A stretch of DNA of 39,326 nucleotides from Pseudomonadota bacterium (GCA_027618305.1 JAQCFD010000003.1:1-39326); one strand, 5' to 3'. Shown: positions 1-9,591, counted from the stretch's first letter. Numbers and translations: made by a program. The notes: generated by a model not told the origin, from the sequence alone.

Positions 1-623
1 GTCTCGACATCGATGGCGTAGAGAATGCCCCCGATCGAGCTGATTTAGACGACACCGTCCACGACGGCCGGCGACGCCAGCACGCCACCTCCGGTGCGAA
101 ACTTCCAGCGGACCGTGCCCGTGCCGGCGTTCAGCGCGTAGACATATTTGTCGAAGGCGCCGAAATACACGACGTCATCGACGACAGCGGGCGAGGATTG
201 CTGGCCGCCCGGGCCAAGATCGAATGTCCAATTCGCCGCGCCCGTCGCCGCATCCACGGCATAGAATTTATTGTCGTCGGCGCCGAAATACACCGTCCCG
301 GCGACCACCGCCGGTGACGCACGCAACAGACCGCCGACCGGGAATTGCCAGATTTCCTCACCCGAATCCCCGTCAACCGCGAACAACGCCTGCGCAAAGC
401 TGCCCGCATAAACAACACCGTCCACGACGGCCGGCGAAGACTCGACGACGGCACCCGTGTCGAATTCCCAGAGAAGTTTCGGCGCAACCGCAACTTCACC
501 CGCGCCATCCCACGCGCTGTGGGCCGCGTCGCGCCGGAAGGCGGGCCAGTCGTCAGCCGATGTCGGAACGGCACCCAAGGAAAACAGGAAGAGAATGATT
601 ACGGCCAGGCGCATGCGTACCAT
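1..623 (-). pseudogene. PQQ-binding-like beta-propeller repeat protein, secreted; 3' part outside window; interrupted by in-frame TAA
   Basis: Translation MVRMRLAVIILFLFSLGAVPTSADDWPAFRRDAAHSAWDG followed by repeats SSPAVVDGVVYAGS.., ASPAVVAGTVYFGAD.., SSPAVVDDVVYFGAF.., ASPAVVDGVV*ISSIGGILYAIDVE. The TAA at 45-47 (complement) falls where the repeat has Tyr. Confidence 0.8.
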
Positions 624-731
624 GGTGCGCAATGTCCCCGACGGCCGTGTGGCCGGCCAGTCAAAGCTTCGTGCGTCGGCGGTTCGCGCTATGATGACTG
701 CCTCACCTTTTCTGCTCAGGATAAAAGTCTC

Positions 732-1157
732 ATGCCCCTCAAACCCGAAGACATCATCGGTGCCTGGAACCTCGTCGACACGTTCCGGGAGAATGCCGAC
801 GGCACCACCACCAAGCACCAGGGGGCCGACCCCAAGGGCATCATCATGTACACCGCCGACGGCCATATGAGTGCGATCACCCGCTCGGGCAACCGTCCTT
901 TTCCGGCGCGCGATGCCTCCGACGCCGACAAGGCCCGGATGTTCGATACCTATCTGAGTTACGCCGGTCGCTGGTCGCTCGACGGCAACACGGTCACCCA
1001 CCATATCGAGCACGCCCTGAACGAGAATTTCGTCGGCAACGACCGCAAGCGGGTGATCGACCATCAAGGCGACCGCATGGTGCTGAAGGGCGAGGGTGGC
1101 GACGGGGCATCGACGGCGACGATCATCTGGGAACGCCACAAACCGACCGGCAGCTGA
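732..1157 (+). CDS. Lipocalin-like domain protein
   Basis: ORF MPLKPEDIIGAWNLVDTFRENADGTTTKHQGADPKGIIMYTADGHMSAIT..; 'IIGAW.LV' start and 'G.I.Y..DGHMSA' motif typical of lipocalin-like proteins. Confidence 0.75.
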   Translation: MPLKPEDIIGAWNLVDTFRENADGTTTKHQGADPKGIIMYTADGHMSAITRSGNRPFPARDASDADKARMFDTYLSYAGRWSLDGNTVTHHIEHALNENFVGNDRKRVIDHQGDRMVLKGEGGDGASTATIIWERHKPTGS

Positions 1158-1160
1158 GCC

Positions 1161-2453
1161 CTATCCAAGCTTTTTCGGCTTCGGGCCGCCGGTCGCCCAA
1201 TCGAGCAACTCGACCGTGTGCACCACCGGCACGTCCAGCGCGCCGGCAAGCTGCGTGATGCAGCCGATATTCCCGGTCGCAACCACCTCGGGCGTGGTGC
1301 GGGCGATATTCGCCGCCTTGCGGTCGCGCAGGCGACCGGCGATCTCCGGCTGCAGGATGTTGTAGGTCCCGGCCGAGCCGCAGCACAGATGCCCCTCACC
1401 CGGCTCGCTCACCGTGAAACCGGCCGCCGTGAGAAGCGCCTTGGGCGGCGTTCGGATCTGCTGGCCATGCTGCATGGAACAGGCCGAATGATAGGTCACG
1501 CGCAGTTCGGGGATGCCCGAAACCGGCGTCAGCTCGGGTTCCAGGGCGGCGAGATACTCGCTCACATCCTGGGTCAGTTCGGACACCCGGACCGCCTTGT
1601 CGCCATAGGCCGCGTCCTCGCGGAACATGAAGCCGTAATCCTTGACCTGGGTACCGCAGCCGCTGGTGTTGATGATGATCGCATCGAGACCGGCGCCGTC
1701 CGCTTCGGCGATCCAGGCGTCGATGTTGGCGGCGGCCTGGGCGTGGGACGCATCGACCTTGCCCAGATGGTGGACGAGCGAGCCACAACAGCCCGCACCG
1801 TCGGCCACCACGACCTCGATACCGAGCCGGGTCAGCAGACGCACAGTCGCCTCGTTGATCTGCGGGGCGATCACGGTTTGCGCACAGCCGTTCAACAGCG
1901 CCACACGCCCACGGCGCACGCCTTCGGCGGGAATGACCTGGGGCACATCCACCGGCGACGGCGGCCCGAGATCGGTCGGCGCCAACTCCAGCATCGCGCG
2001 GGTGCGGCCTCGAAACAGGCCGCGCAACGGGCGGGCCAGCGACGCCGCAAAGAGCAACGCGCGGAACCGCTGCGGATGGGGGATCGACCAGGCCAGCGCC
2101 CCGCGGATCACCCGATCGAACAGCGGCCGGGTATACGTCTCTTCGATATGCCTGCGGCCGTGGTCGACCAGATGCTGATAGTGCACCCCCGACGGGCAGG
2201 TGGTCATGCAGGACAGGCAGGACAGGCAGCGGTCCAAATGGCGGACGGTCTCTTCATCAGCTGGCGCGTCGGCCTCCAGCATCTGCTTCATCAGGTAGAT
2301 GCGCCCGCGCGGGCTGTCGAGCTCGTCGCCGAGCAGCACATAGGTCGGGCAGGTCGCCGTGCAGAAGCCGCAATGGACGCAGGCGCGCAGAATGTCGTTG
2401 GCGACCGCAATGTCGGGGTTGGCGAGCTGGGCGAGTGAGAAGTGGGTTTGCAT
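1161..2453 (-). CDS. glcF: Glycolate oxidase iron-sulfur subunit GlcF
   Basis: Two CxxCxxCxxxCP clusters (CVHCGFCTATCPTY, CLSCLSCMTTCPSG) plus CCG motifs (GAGCCGSLVHHLG, HLCCGSAGTYNI); adjacent to glcE and glcD. Confidence 0.93.
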   Translation of the reverse strand: MQTHFSLAQLANPDIAVANDILRACVHCGFCTATCPTYVLLGDELDSPRGRIYLMKQMLEADAPADEETVRHLDRCLSCLSCMTTCPSGVHYQHLVDHGRRHIEETYTRPLFDRVIRGALAWSIPHPQRFRALLFAASLARPLRGLFRGRTRAMLELAPTDLGPPSPVDVPQVIPAEGVRRGRVALLNGCAQTVIAPQINEATVRLLTRLGIEVVVADGAGCCGSLVHHLGKVDASHAQAAANIDAWIAEADGAGLDAIIINTSGCGTQVKDYGFMFREDAAYGDKAVRVSELTQDVSEYLAALEPELTPVSGIPELRVTYHSACSMQHGQQIRTPPKALLTAAGFTVSEPGEGHLCCGSAGTYNILQPEIAGRLRDRKAANIARTTPEVVATGNIGCITQLAGALDVPVVHTVELLDWATGGPKPKKLG

Positions 2454-2465
2454 CGGTCAGACATC

Positions 2466-2532
2466 CCTCATGCTGAGCTTGTCGAAGTATGAGGGTTCCA
2501 CAACCGCATCCTTCGTCAAGCTCAGGATGAGG
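2466..2532. repeat. Imperfect inverted repeat (CCTCATnCTGAGCTTGTCGAAGnATG family) in the glcE-glcF intergenic region
   Basis: Left arm 2466-2491 cctcatgctgagcttgtcgaagtatg; right arm 2507-2532 catccttcgtcaagctcaggatgagg; reverse complements with 3 mismatches in 26. Confidence 0.85.
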
Positions 2533-2570
2533 TGGTTTCTTGCGAGCCCGGTCACGTACGATATCATCAG

Positions 2571-3779
2571 CTAGACCCCGCTATACATGCGGCCGGGGTT
2601 GAGGACATGGCGCGGGTCGAAGCTCTCCTTCACCCGGGCCGACAGGGCCGCGAGCGGTCCCGGCTGGGGCTGGAATACATCGACCTTGCGGCGCACATCT
2701 TCCGGTGCGCGCACCAGGGTGGCATGGCCGCCGCCGTTTGCCGCGAGCACTTCGCGTATGACCGCGCCACCTGTATCGCCCCCATCGCTGCCGACGCGGA
2801 ACCAGATCAGTCCGCCGCCCCAATCAAAGAGTGCGGTCCCCGGTACACGGGCCGAGATGGCCTCCATGATATCGGCTGACTTGTCCGGCGTGACAGAAAG
2901 ACGCCAGAGCGGCGCATCGCCATCGCCCACACCTTCGACATCGCGTACCGACGCCCAAAAGGCCTGCGAGGCCTCCCGATCGAGGGTCGTGACGTTGCCG
3001 CGCGCACCCACCAACGCACGCAGCGCCTCACTGCGCGCCGCGACGGAGGGAACGAACCCCTCGACCCGGAATGCAGTGACCGGGCCCGAGACGGATGCCA
3101 AACCCGCCGGCAAGTGCGCCGCACCGGAAACTTCGTTGCTGGAATTCAGCGCCGCGGACATGATTTCAACGGCATCCGCAGCTGTCGCCCCGGACAGCAA
3201 TATTGTTTCCTCGGTCTCCGCGGCGGGCAGAACCTTGATGGTGATCTGGGTGAGCGCCGCCAGCGTGCCGAACGACCCGGTCAACAGCTTCGACAGATCA
3301 TAGCCGGTCACATTCTTGACCACCCGGCCGCCGCTCTTCACGAGGTCACCACGGCCCGTCACCGCCTCGATTCCCAGGATGTGATCGCGCGCCGCGCCCG
3401 CCTTGATACGGCGCGGACCGGCAAGGTTGCAGGCGATCATGCCACCCAGGGTGCCGCCGTCGCCACCGTACAGCCGCGCGAAACGCGGCGGCTCGAAGGC
3501 CAGCATCTGTCCCTTCGCCGCGACGGCGGCCTCGATCTCGGCGAGCGGCGTGCCCGCCCAGGCGGAGAGGACCAGCTCTTCGGGCTCATACAGGGTGATG
3601 CCGGTCAGGCCGGACAGGTCGACCGCGTGGGCGATGATGCGGTTGCCGTCGCCCATGGGCCGTCCGAAGCCGCGCTTGGTGCCGGTGCCGAGAATCTCGA
3701 GCGGGGTTTCCTCGCTGCTCGCCCAGGCAATCGCTTCGACGACCTGCGCGGAGGTTTCGGGTTTGAAGGTTTCCGTCAT
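2571..3779 (-). CDS. glcE: Glycolate oxidase FAD-binding subunit GlcE
   Basis: FAD-binding domain (GTGTKRGFGRP, GGDGGTLGGMIACNLAGPRRIKAGAARDHILGIEAVTGRGDLVKSGGRVVKNVTGYDLSKLLTGSFGTLA). Start set at MTETFKPETS; the ORF-track extension to 3827 reads into a palindromic repeat. Confidence 0.92.
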   Translation of the reverse strand: MTETFKPETSAQVVEAIAWASSEETPLEILGTGTKRGFGRPMGDGNRIIAHAVDLSGLTGITLYEPEELVLSAWAGTPLAEIEAAVAAKGQMLAFEPPRFARLYGGDGGTLGGMIACNLAGPRRIKAGAARDHILGIEAVTGRGDLVKSGGRVVKNVTGYDLSKLLTGSFGTLAALTQITIKVLPAAETEETILLSGATAADAVEIMSAALNSSNEVSGAAHLPAGLASVSGPVTAFRVEGFVPSVAARSEALRALVGARGNVTTLDREASQAFWASVRDVEGVGDGDAPLWRLSVTPDKSADIMEAISARVPGTALFDWGGGLIWFRVGSDGGDTGGAVIREVLAANGGGHATLVRAPEDVRRKVDVFQPQPGPLAALSARVKESFDPRHVLNPGRMYSGV

Positions 3780-3800
3780 ATTTCCAAGCCACTTTTGATC

Positions 3801-3890
3801 GTCGTTCCCGCGAAGGCGGGCATCCATAAAACCCGATGCAAACCCGGGCTACCTACCGTGTTTATGGGTTCCCGCCTTCGCGGGAACGAC
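3801..3890. repeat. Long inverted repeat (GTCGTTCCCGCGAAGGCGGG family) in the glcD-glcE intergenic region
   Basis: Arms 3801-3830 gtcgttcccgcgaaggcgggcatccataaa and 3861-3890 tttatgggttcccgccttcgcgggaacgac, 28/30 complementary, 30-nt spacer. Confidence 0.9.
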
Positions 3891-3930
3891 GCGTATAACC
3901 GGTTGGGCCCAGCCATTTGCACGACGCCAC

Positions 3931-5424
3931 TCAGAAGCGCGGCAGATCGGGGAACGGCATCTTGCCGCGATGAATATGCATGCGGCCGAGTTCGGCGCAG
4001 CGGTGCAGGGTCGGGAAGACCTTGCCCGGATTGAGCAGCTGGTTTGGGTCGAAGGCGCATTTGACCCGCATCTGCTGGTTCAGATCATCGTCGGTGAAGA
4101 CCTCGGACATCAGGTCGCGCTTCTCGACCCCCACGCCATGCTCGCCGGTCAGGACGCCGCCCACCTCGACGCACAGGCGCAGGATATCGGAGCCGAAATT
4201 CTCCGCCCGGTCCAGCTCGCCGGGCTTGTTGGCGTCATACATGATCAGCGGGTGCAGGTTGCCGTCACCGGCGTGGAACACGTTGGCGACGCCGAGCCCG
4301 TATTTCTCCGACAGCCCCGACATGCGCTCGAGTACTTCGGGCAGGCGATGGCGCGGAATGGTGCCGTCCATGCAGTAATAATCGGGGGTCAGGCGGCCGA
4401 TCGCCGGGAAGGCCGCCTTGCGGCCGGCCCAGAACTGGTTGCGCTCGTCCTCGCTCTCGGAAACCCGGATCGAGACCGCGCCCAGCCCTTCGGCGATCTC
4501 GCGCACCCGGCCGATCAGGTAGTCCACCTCGACCGGCGGGCCGTCGAGTTCGACCAGCAGCAGCGCCTCCACATCCAGCGGGTAGCCGACCTGAACGAAG
4601 GCTTCGGCCGCCTTAATGGCGGGCCGGTCCATCATCTCCATGCCGCCGGGAATGATGCCCGCGCCGATGATGTCGGCGACGCACTGGCCGCCCGCGGTGC
4701 TGGACCCGAAGCCGATCATCAGTGCGCGCGCCGTGGTCGGCTTGGGCAGAATGCGTACCGTCACTTCCGTGATCACGCCCAGCAGGCCCTCCGAGCCGGT
4801 CATCAGGCCGAGCAGATCATAGCCTTCGGAATCCATATGCTTGCCGCCGAGACGCATAATCTCGCCGTCCGGCAGTACCATCTCGATGCCCAGGATATTG
4901 TTGGTGGTCAGGCCGTATTTCAGACAATGCACGCCGCCGGAATTCTCCGCCACGTTGCCGCCGATAGTGCAGGCGATCTGGCTCGACGGGTCGGGAGCGT
5001 AATAAAAGCCGTCCGCCTCGACCGCATGGGTGATCCCCAGGTTGGTAACCCCCGGCTGGACGACGGCGCAGCGATTGGCATAGTCGATCTCAAGCACCCG
5101 GTTGAACTTGCCGAGCCCGAGCGTGATCGCATCGGCCGCCGGCAGCGCGCCGCCCGACAGGGACGTGCCGGCACCGCGCGGGACGATCTTCACCGCATTC
5201 GCGTTGCAATAGCGCATGATCGCCGAGACCTGCGCGACAGTCTCGGGCAGAACGACAATCATCGGCATCTGCCGATAGGCGGTGAGCCCGTCGGATTCAT
5301 AGACTGACATGCCCTTTTCGTCGGCGATCACCCCCTCACCCGGCACGAAGGCGCGCATGGCCGCGACGATCTCGTCGCGGCGCGCGAGGGTCTGGGCATC
5401 GGGCTCAGGCATCAACATGGGCAT
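3931..5424 (-). CDS. glcD: Glycolate oxidase FAD-linked subunit GlcD
   Basis: 497 aa FAD-linked oxidase: VPRGAGTSLSGGALP, GGNVAENSGGVHCLKYGLTTNNILGIEMVLPDGEIMRLGG, NVFHAGDGNLHPLIMYD, GEHGVGVEKRDLM. Confidence 0.94.
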   Translation of the reverse strand: MPMLMPEPDAQTLARRDEIVAAMRAFVPGEGVIADEKGMSVYESDGLTAYRQMPMIVVLPETVAQVSAIMRYCNANAVKIVPRGAGTSLSGGALPAADAITLGLGKFNRVLEIDYANRCAVVQPGVTNLGITHAVEADGFYYAPDPSSQIACTIGGNVAENSGGVHCLKYGLTTNNILGIEMVLPDGEIMRLGGKHMDSEGYDLLGLMTGSEGLLGVITEVTVRILPKPTTARALMIGFGSSTAGGQCVADIIGAGIIPGGMEMMDRPAIKAAEAFVQVGYPLDVEALLLVELDGPPVEVDYLIGRVREIAEGLGAVSIRVSESEDERNQFWAGRKAAFPAIGRLTPDYYCMDGTIPRHRLPEVLERMSGLSEKYGLGVANVFHAGDGNLHPLIMYDANKPGELDRAENFGSDILRLCVEVGGVLTGEHGVGVEKRDLMSEVFTDDDLNQQMRVKCAFDPNQLLNPGKVFPTLHRCAELGRMHIHRGKMPFPDLPRF

Positions 5425-5480
5425 ATCAACATGGGGACATCTCCAAAACGGTGCACGGAGTATAGCGGGCGGCGGGCAAC

Positions 5481-5503
5481 AAAAAACCGCGCATCACGCG
5501 CGG
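5481..5503 (-). terminator. Rho-independent terminator downstream of rpmJ
   Basis: Minus strand reads CCGCGCgtgatGCGCGG followed by TTTTTT (plus strand aaaaaaccgcgcatcacgcgcgg). Confidence 0.75.
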
Positions 5504-5541
5504 CTTTTTCATCACTTCGTCTATGACACGCGACGAAGGGC

Positions 5542-5667
5542 TCAGCCCTGGCGCGCCTTGAAGCGGGGGTTCAGCTTGTTGATCACGTAGATGCGTCCAC
5601 GCCGGCGTACGACCTGGCAGCCGCGACCGCGCTTCTTGAGTGTCTTCAGCGAACTTGCGACCTTCAT
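5542..5667 (-). CDS. rpmJ: 50S ribosomal protein L36 (41 aa; absent from the supplied ORF track)
   Basis: [41 protein letters not shown], characteristic L36 (C-minus type). Confidence 0.96.
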   Translation of the reverse strand: MKVASSLKTLKKRGRGCQVVRRRGRIYVINKLNPRFKARQG

Positions 5668-5763
5668 AGGACCGCTCCCAAATATGAAATCCCCGCCCCA
5701 AATGGCGGAAACGCGCGGAAACTAACCGCGACACCCCCCCATGTCAACGCCCGTTTGGGCGAT

Positions 5764-6345
5764 TCATCGCGCCTTGGCGTGATATTCCGGGTTAGGCATC
5801 CGATCCAGCGCCGTCGAGACCCGGTTGGTCATGTTGAAGAAGGCCGCAACGTTGGCGATGTCGAGGATGTCGCGCTCGTCGAAACCGGCGTCCCGCAAAG
5901 CCTGGCGGTCGGATTCCTCGACCTCGGCGGGGGCGCGGGTCATTTTCACGGCGAAATCCAGCATCGCACGCTGGCGCGCCGAGATCTCCGCCGCACGATA
6001 GTTGATCGCCATCAGTTCTCCCAGCGCGGGATCACCGGACAGCTCGCGCACGCCGGCACCATGGGCCACCACGCAATAGAAGCACTTGTTCTCCGACGAG
6101 ACGACGGTCGCGATCATCTCGCGCTCGAGGCGACTCAGGCCCATCTCGGACAGCATCAGCTCGTTGTACATGGCGATGAAGGCGCGCAAGCGTTCCGGCA
6201 CCACCGCATAGCTCTGCAACACGTTCGGGATCATGCCGAGCTTGTCCTGACAGACGGCGAAGTATTTCCGCAGATCCTCGTCCAGCTCCTCGGCACCGGG
6301 AATCCGCAGGTCGAGGGCGTGAATATGGTCGGGCTGGGCGCTCAT
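5764..6345 (-). CDS. Peroxidase-related / carboxymuconolactone decarboxylase (AhpD-like) family protein
   Basis: LSRLEREMIATVVSSENKCFYCVVAHGAGVRELSGD contains the CxxC...H AhpD-like signature; C-terminal FDERDILDIANVAAFFNMTNRV. Confidence 0.88.
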   Translation of the reverse strand: MSAQPDHIHALDLRIPGAEELDEDLRKYFAVCQDKLGMIPNVLQSYAVVPERLRAFIAMYNELMLSEMGLSRLEREMIATVVSSENKCFYCVVAHGAGVRELSGDPALGELMAINYRAAEISARQRAMLDFAVKMTRAPAEVEESDRQALRDAGFDERDILDIANVAAFFNMTNRVSTALDRMPNPEYHAKAR

Positions 6346-6527
6346 CAGAGGAACCGTTCGGGTCGTTGAATGGAACTGTCAGTATAGATTGGGTGGCAAG
6401 ACGTGTGACCAAGGAACTTCATGCCATTCACGTCCCTCGGTCCATCTATGCGATAATGGGAAACGCGGCGCGGGACGAGCCACTTGCCTATCTCACGCGA
6501 CGCCGTCGCAATCGAGGAGATATTGCC

Positions 6528-7565
6528 ATGAGCGCTCAAAGCGAATTCCAGGCCGACACGGCCATCACAAGCGAGATTCCGGTGCTCGATGCGGGTGCCT
6601 ATTTCGACGGTGATGACGACGCCCTCGAGCCGCTGGCCGATGCCGTGCGCCATGCCCAGGAAGATATCGGGTTTTATTTTCTGGCCCATCACGGCGTCTC
6701 CGCGGATCTGATCGCGCGTACGTTCGACGCGGTCGGGCGGTTTTTCGCCTTGCCGGAAAACGAGAAGCTGGCGCTCAAGGTGAATGAGCACCAGATCGGC
6801 TACATCCCTCCGAAGGCGAGCATCCTGAAAACCTCGGGCATCGAGAACAACACCAAGCCCGACACCAACGAGGCCTTCCAGGTGATGCGCGACCGCGTGG
6901 CGGACGATCCGAAGGTGGTCGACGGCATCCGCTTCAACGCGTGCAATCAGTGGCCGGACGAGGACCGTGTGCCGGGGTTGCGCGCCACATTGCTCGAATA
7001 TCACGACAGCATGGAGCGGCTCGGCTGGCGCATGCTGCCGGTCTATGCCCGCGCCCTGAGCCTGCCGGCGGACGCGCTGTACAAATATTTCCGCGACCCC
7101 CACTTCATCAACCGCAACGCCCATTACGCGCCGGGCAAGGCCGAACCCGGCCAGCATGGGCTCGGCGCCCATGCCGATCACAGCTTCATGACATTCCTGC
7201 CGCTGTCGAAAGTCCCGGGCCTGCAGGTGAAGACCCAGGCGGGCGCCTGGATCGACGTGCCCCATGTTCAGGACGCCATGCTCATCAACACCGGCGAATT
7301 CCTCAACCGCTGGTCGAACGGGCGCTTCATCGCCACCCCGCACCGGGTCACGATCCCGGACCGGGACCGGCTGACGATCACATTCTTCTACAATCCGAGC
7401 GACGAAACGGTGAACACACCGTTCGCGACCTGCGTCAGCCCGGAGAACCCGCAACGTTTCGAATCGGTGACATTCCTTCAATACTTGACGGACTACGCTG
7501 AGGGGAACTACCTCCATCAGGCGGAGTATGCGCGTCGAAGCTCGGCACCGAACAACACGCCCTAA
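6528..7565 (+). CDS. Isopenicillin N synthase family 2OG-Fe(II) dioxygenase
   Basis: IGFYFLAHHGVS, GLGAHADHSFMTFLP (HxD), LINTGEFLNRWSNGRFIATPHRV (distal His and downstream residues), RLTITFFYNP. Confidence 0.9.
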   Translation: MSAQSEFQADTAITSEIPVLDAGAYFDGDDDALEPLADAVRHAQEDIGFYFLAHHGVSADLIARTFDAVGRFFALPENEKLALKVNEHQIGYIPPKASILKTSGIENNTKPDTNEAFQVMRDRVADDPKVVDGIRFNACNQWPDEDRVPGLRATLLEYHDSMERLGWRMLPVYARALSLPADALYKYFRDPHFINRNAHYAPGKAEPGQHGLGAHADHSFMTFLPLSKVPGLQVKTQAGAWIDVPHVQDAMLINTGEFLNRWSNGRFIATPHRVTIPDRDRLTITFFYNPSDETVNTPFATCVSPENPQRFESVTFLQYLTDYAEGNYLHQAEYARRSSAPNNTP

Positions 7566-7607
7566 CGGCCCTCACGGGCCACAACCCAAAGTATCGGAGC
7601 GCCAGGC

Positions 7608-8585
7608 GTGAGTGACTCACACCCTTGGAACCTGAACCTCGGACGACATCCGAGCCCCGACGAAGTGTCATTCGATCTTGAGCGCACGCTCTCCTCGGTC
7701 GTCGCCCTTCAGTCGCGCGTGCCGGATGACGCCTTCACGGCCCCGATCCTCGGCACCGAACGGGAAGGACAGGGCGTGGTCATCAGCGACGACGGTATGG
7801 TCCTGACCATCGGCTATCTCGTGACCGAGGCCGAGAATGTCTGGCTGATCGACAATCATGGCGGCGCCCATGCCGCCCATGTCGTCGGCTATGACCAGGA
7901 AACCGGGTTCGGGCTGGTGCAGGCGCTGGGGGTGCTGAACCTGCCGGCGATGCCGCTCGGGAATTCCGCCGAGATCTCGACCGGCGATTCGCTGATCGTG
8001 GCCGGACAGGGCGGACGCGAGGCGGCCATCAACACCCAGGTGATTTCGGTCCGCGAGTTCGCCGGTTCCTGGGAGTATGTCCTCGACAGCGCCATCTTCA
8101 CGGTGCCCGCGCATCCGCGCTGGAGCGGCGCGGCCGTGATCGACTGGTCGGGCCATCTCGTCGGGATCGGGTCGCTGTATATCCAGCAGGCCGCCGGCGA
8201 CGATGACGAGATCGACGGCAACATGATCGTACCGATCGATCTGCTGAAGCCCATTCTCCAGGAAATCAAGGATTCCGGCGGTCGCCGCCGCGCCGCGCGG
8301 CCCTGGCTGGGCATGACGACGGCAGAGGCCGAGAACCACCTCGTCGTCGCAGGCATTGCCGAAGGCGGCCCCGCCATGCGCGCCGGGGTCGAGCCGGGTG
8401 ACATGGTGTTGGGCGTCGATGGCGAGGAGATTTCAGGCCTCTCGACCCTGTTCCGCAAGATCTGGTCCCTTGGCGATGCCGGGGTGATGGTGCCGCTGAC
8501 CCTGCATCGCGACAGCCAGGTGTTGTCGGTGCGGGTCGAAAGCGCCGCACGGGCCGACTTCCTCAAAAAGCCGCAGGTCAACTAG
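7608..8585 (+). CDS. HtrA/DegP-like trypsin-fold protein with C-terminal PDZ domain, catalytic triad degenerate
   Basis: GQGVVISDDGMVLTIGYLVTEA aligns to HtrA G-G-VI...TNNHVV; PDZ: RPWLGMTTAEAENHLVVAGIAEGGPAMRAGVEPGDMVLGVDGEEISGLSTLFRKIWSLG. Confidence 0.8.
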   Translation: MSDSHPWNLNLGRHPSPDEVSFDLERTLSSVVALQSRVPDDAFTAPILGTEREGQGVVISDDGMVLTIGYLVTEAENVWLIDNHGGAHAAHVVGYDQETGFGLVQALGVLNLPAMPLGNSAEISTGDSLIVAGQGGREAAINTQVISVREFAGSWEYVLDSAIFTVPAHPRWSGAAVIDWSGHLVGIGSLYIQQAAGDDDEIDGNMIVPIDLLKPILQEIKDSGGRRRAARPWLGMTTAEAENHLVVAGIAEGGPAMRAGVEPGDMVLGVDGEEISGLSTLFRKIWSLGDAGVMVPLTLHRDSQVLSVRVESAARADFLKKPQVN

Positions 8586-8610
8586 ACCCCAGCCTATCCA
8601 GAAGCCCGCC

Positions 8611-9591
8611 CTAGAAGGCCGTGACGTCGAAGAGTCTCGGCGCATCCGGGTCGATCCGGATTCGGACCGCGCGGATGTCGAGCGCGCCCGGCACTTCGAC
8701 CCGCCACAGCTTGTGCAACGAATTGCCGGCGAAATCCTGAAACGGGGTATCGACGGTGAAGACATGACCATCGCCATGGATCACGAGCACCGGGCCGCCG
8801 AATGCCATCGCGCCCTCGGTGATCGCGGCGAGGGTCGCGTGGAAGCCGCCACCCAGCCCGTAGAGCAGGTAAGGGTCGGCCTGGAACGCCAGCACCACCG
8901 CGGTTGACCGCTCCGCCCGGGCGACCTCGAACAGCGCGGTAATCCAGGCAATATTCGCGGCATTCCGGCTTTCATACTCCGCCATCGCCGCGATGTCGCC
9001 GGCCCGGCGCCCGTTGTTCGAACCCACGATATGGGCCGTCGCGAACAACACCCCGTTGATCCGCCAGCGCGCATTTTCCACCAGCGCGGCGTGCGCCGGG
9101 GTCAGGTCGGACTGGCGCTCGAGTTTGACCTGGTCGCGACCCAGACTGATCGGTTCCGCGAAGAACAGATCGCGCAGCACCGACAGGCGTTCGCGCGGGT
9201 CGTAGTCGCCCCAGCCCGGCCGGTGGCAGTCGGTCCATTCATTGTCGCCCGGGGTGTAGACCAGCGGCCCGTCCACGCTGTTCATATAGTCGCGCTGACG
9301 CAGGAAAACCGCCTCGTCGCACGGCCCACCCCCCTTGATATCGCCCACATTGATCGTGACGTCCGGTGCTTCGGCGCTGATCTTGCGCAGCAGCTCTTCA
9401 TAGGCGGCGATATCCGCTGTGCGGTAGGGCATGTCGCCGAACGCAACAATCGTGACCGGGGTGTCGGCGCTCGGGTTGCGGGGGGCGGGTTTTTGGTGCG
9501 CCGACCCGCAGGCAGCCAGAACCAGACAGCACAACAGGGAGACGGTGCGCCAACCACGAAAATGATGCGCAAATGCTTGAAATATAGGCAT
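8611..9591 (-). CDS. Calcineurin-like metallophosphoesterase-type lipoprotein
   Basis: Lipobox LVLAACGS after a signal peptide; VTIVAFGDMPY, NVGDIKGGG, YTPGDNEWTDCHRP, VLVIHGDGH motifs. Start placed at MPIFQAF; ORF extends to 9627. Confidence 0.72.
   Translation of the reverse strand: MPIFQAFAHHFRGWRTVSLLCCLVLAACGSAHQKPAPRNPSADTPVTIVAFGDMPYRTADIAAYEELLRKISAEAPDVTINVGDIKGGGPCDEAVFLRQRDYMNSVDGPLVYTPGDNEWTDCHRPGWGDYDPRERLSVLRDLFFAEPISLGRDQVKLERQSDLTPAHAALVENARWRINGVLFATAHIVGSNNGRRAGDIAAMAEYESRNAANIAWITALFEVARAERSTAVVLAFQADPYLLYGLGGGFHATLAAITEGAMAFGGPVLVIHGDGHVFTVDTPFQDFAGNSLHKLWRVEVPGALDIRAVRIRIDPDAPRLFDVTAF

Noticed and set aside
1218-2438. 406-aa plus-strand ORF opposite glcF
   Set aside because: High-GC antisense shadow ORF; glcF on the other strand has diagnostic Fe-S motifs. 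Same reasoning applied to 3970-5307, 12572-13927, 19903-20577, 20934-21716, 21610-22512, 23749-24615, 25071-26366, 33620-34705, 34871-35701, 35879-36781 and 37036-37935.
3780-3827. N-terminal extension MDARLRGNDDQKWLGN of glcE
   Set aside because: Comes from reading through the arm of the palindromic repeat 3801-3890; a better start is at 3779.
5426-5734. 102-aa minus-strand [19 protein letters not shown]...
   Set aside because: Off-frame ORF covering rpmJ; the real 41-aa L36 is in another frame.
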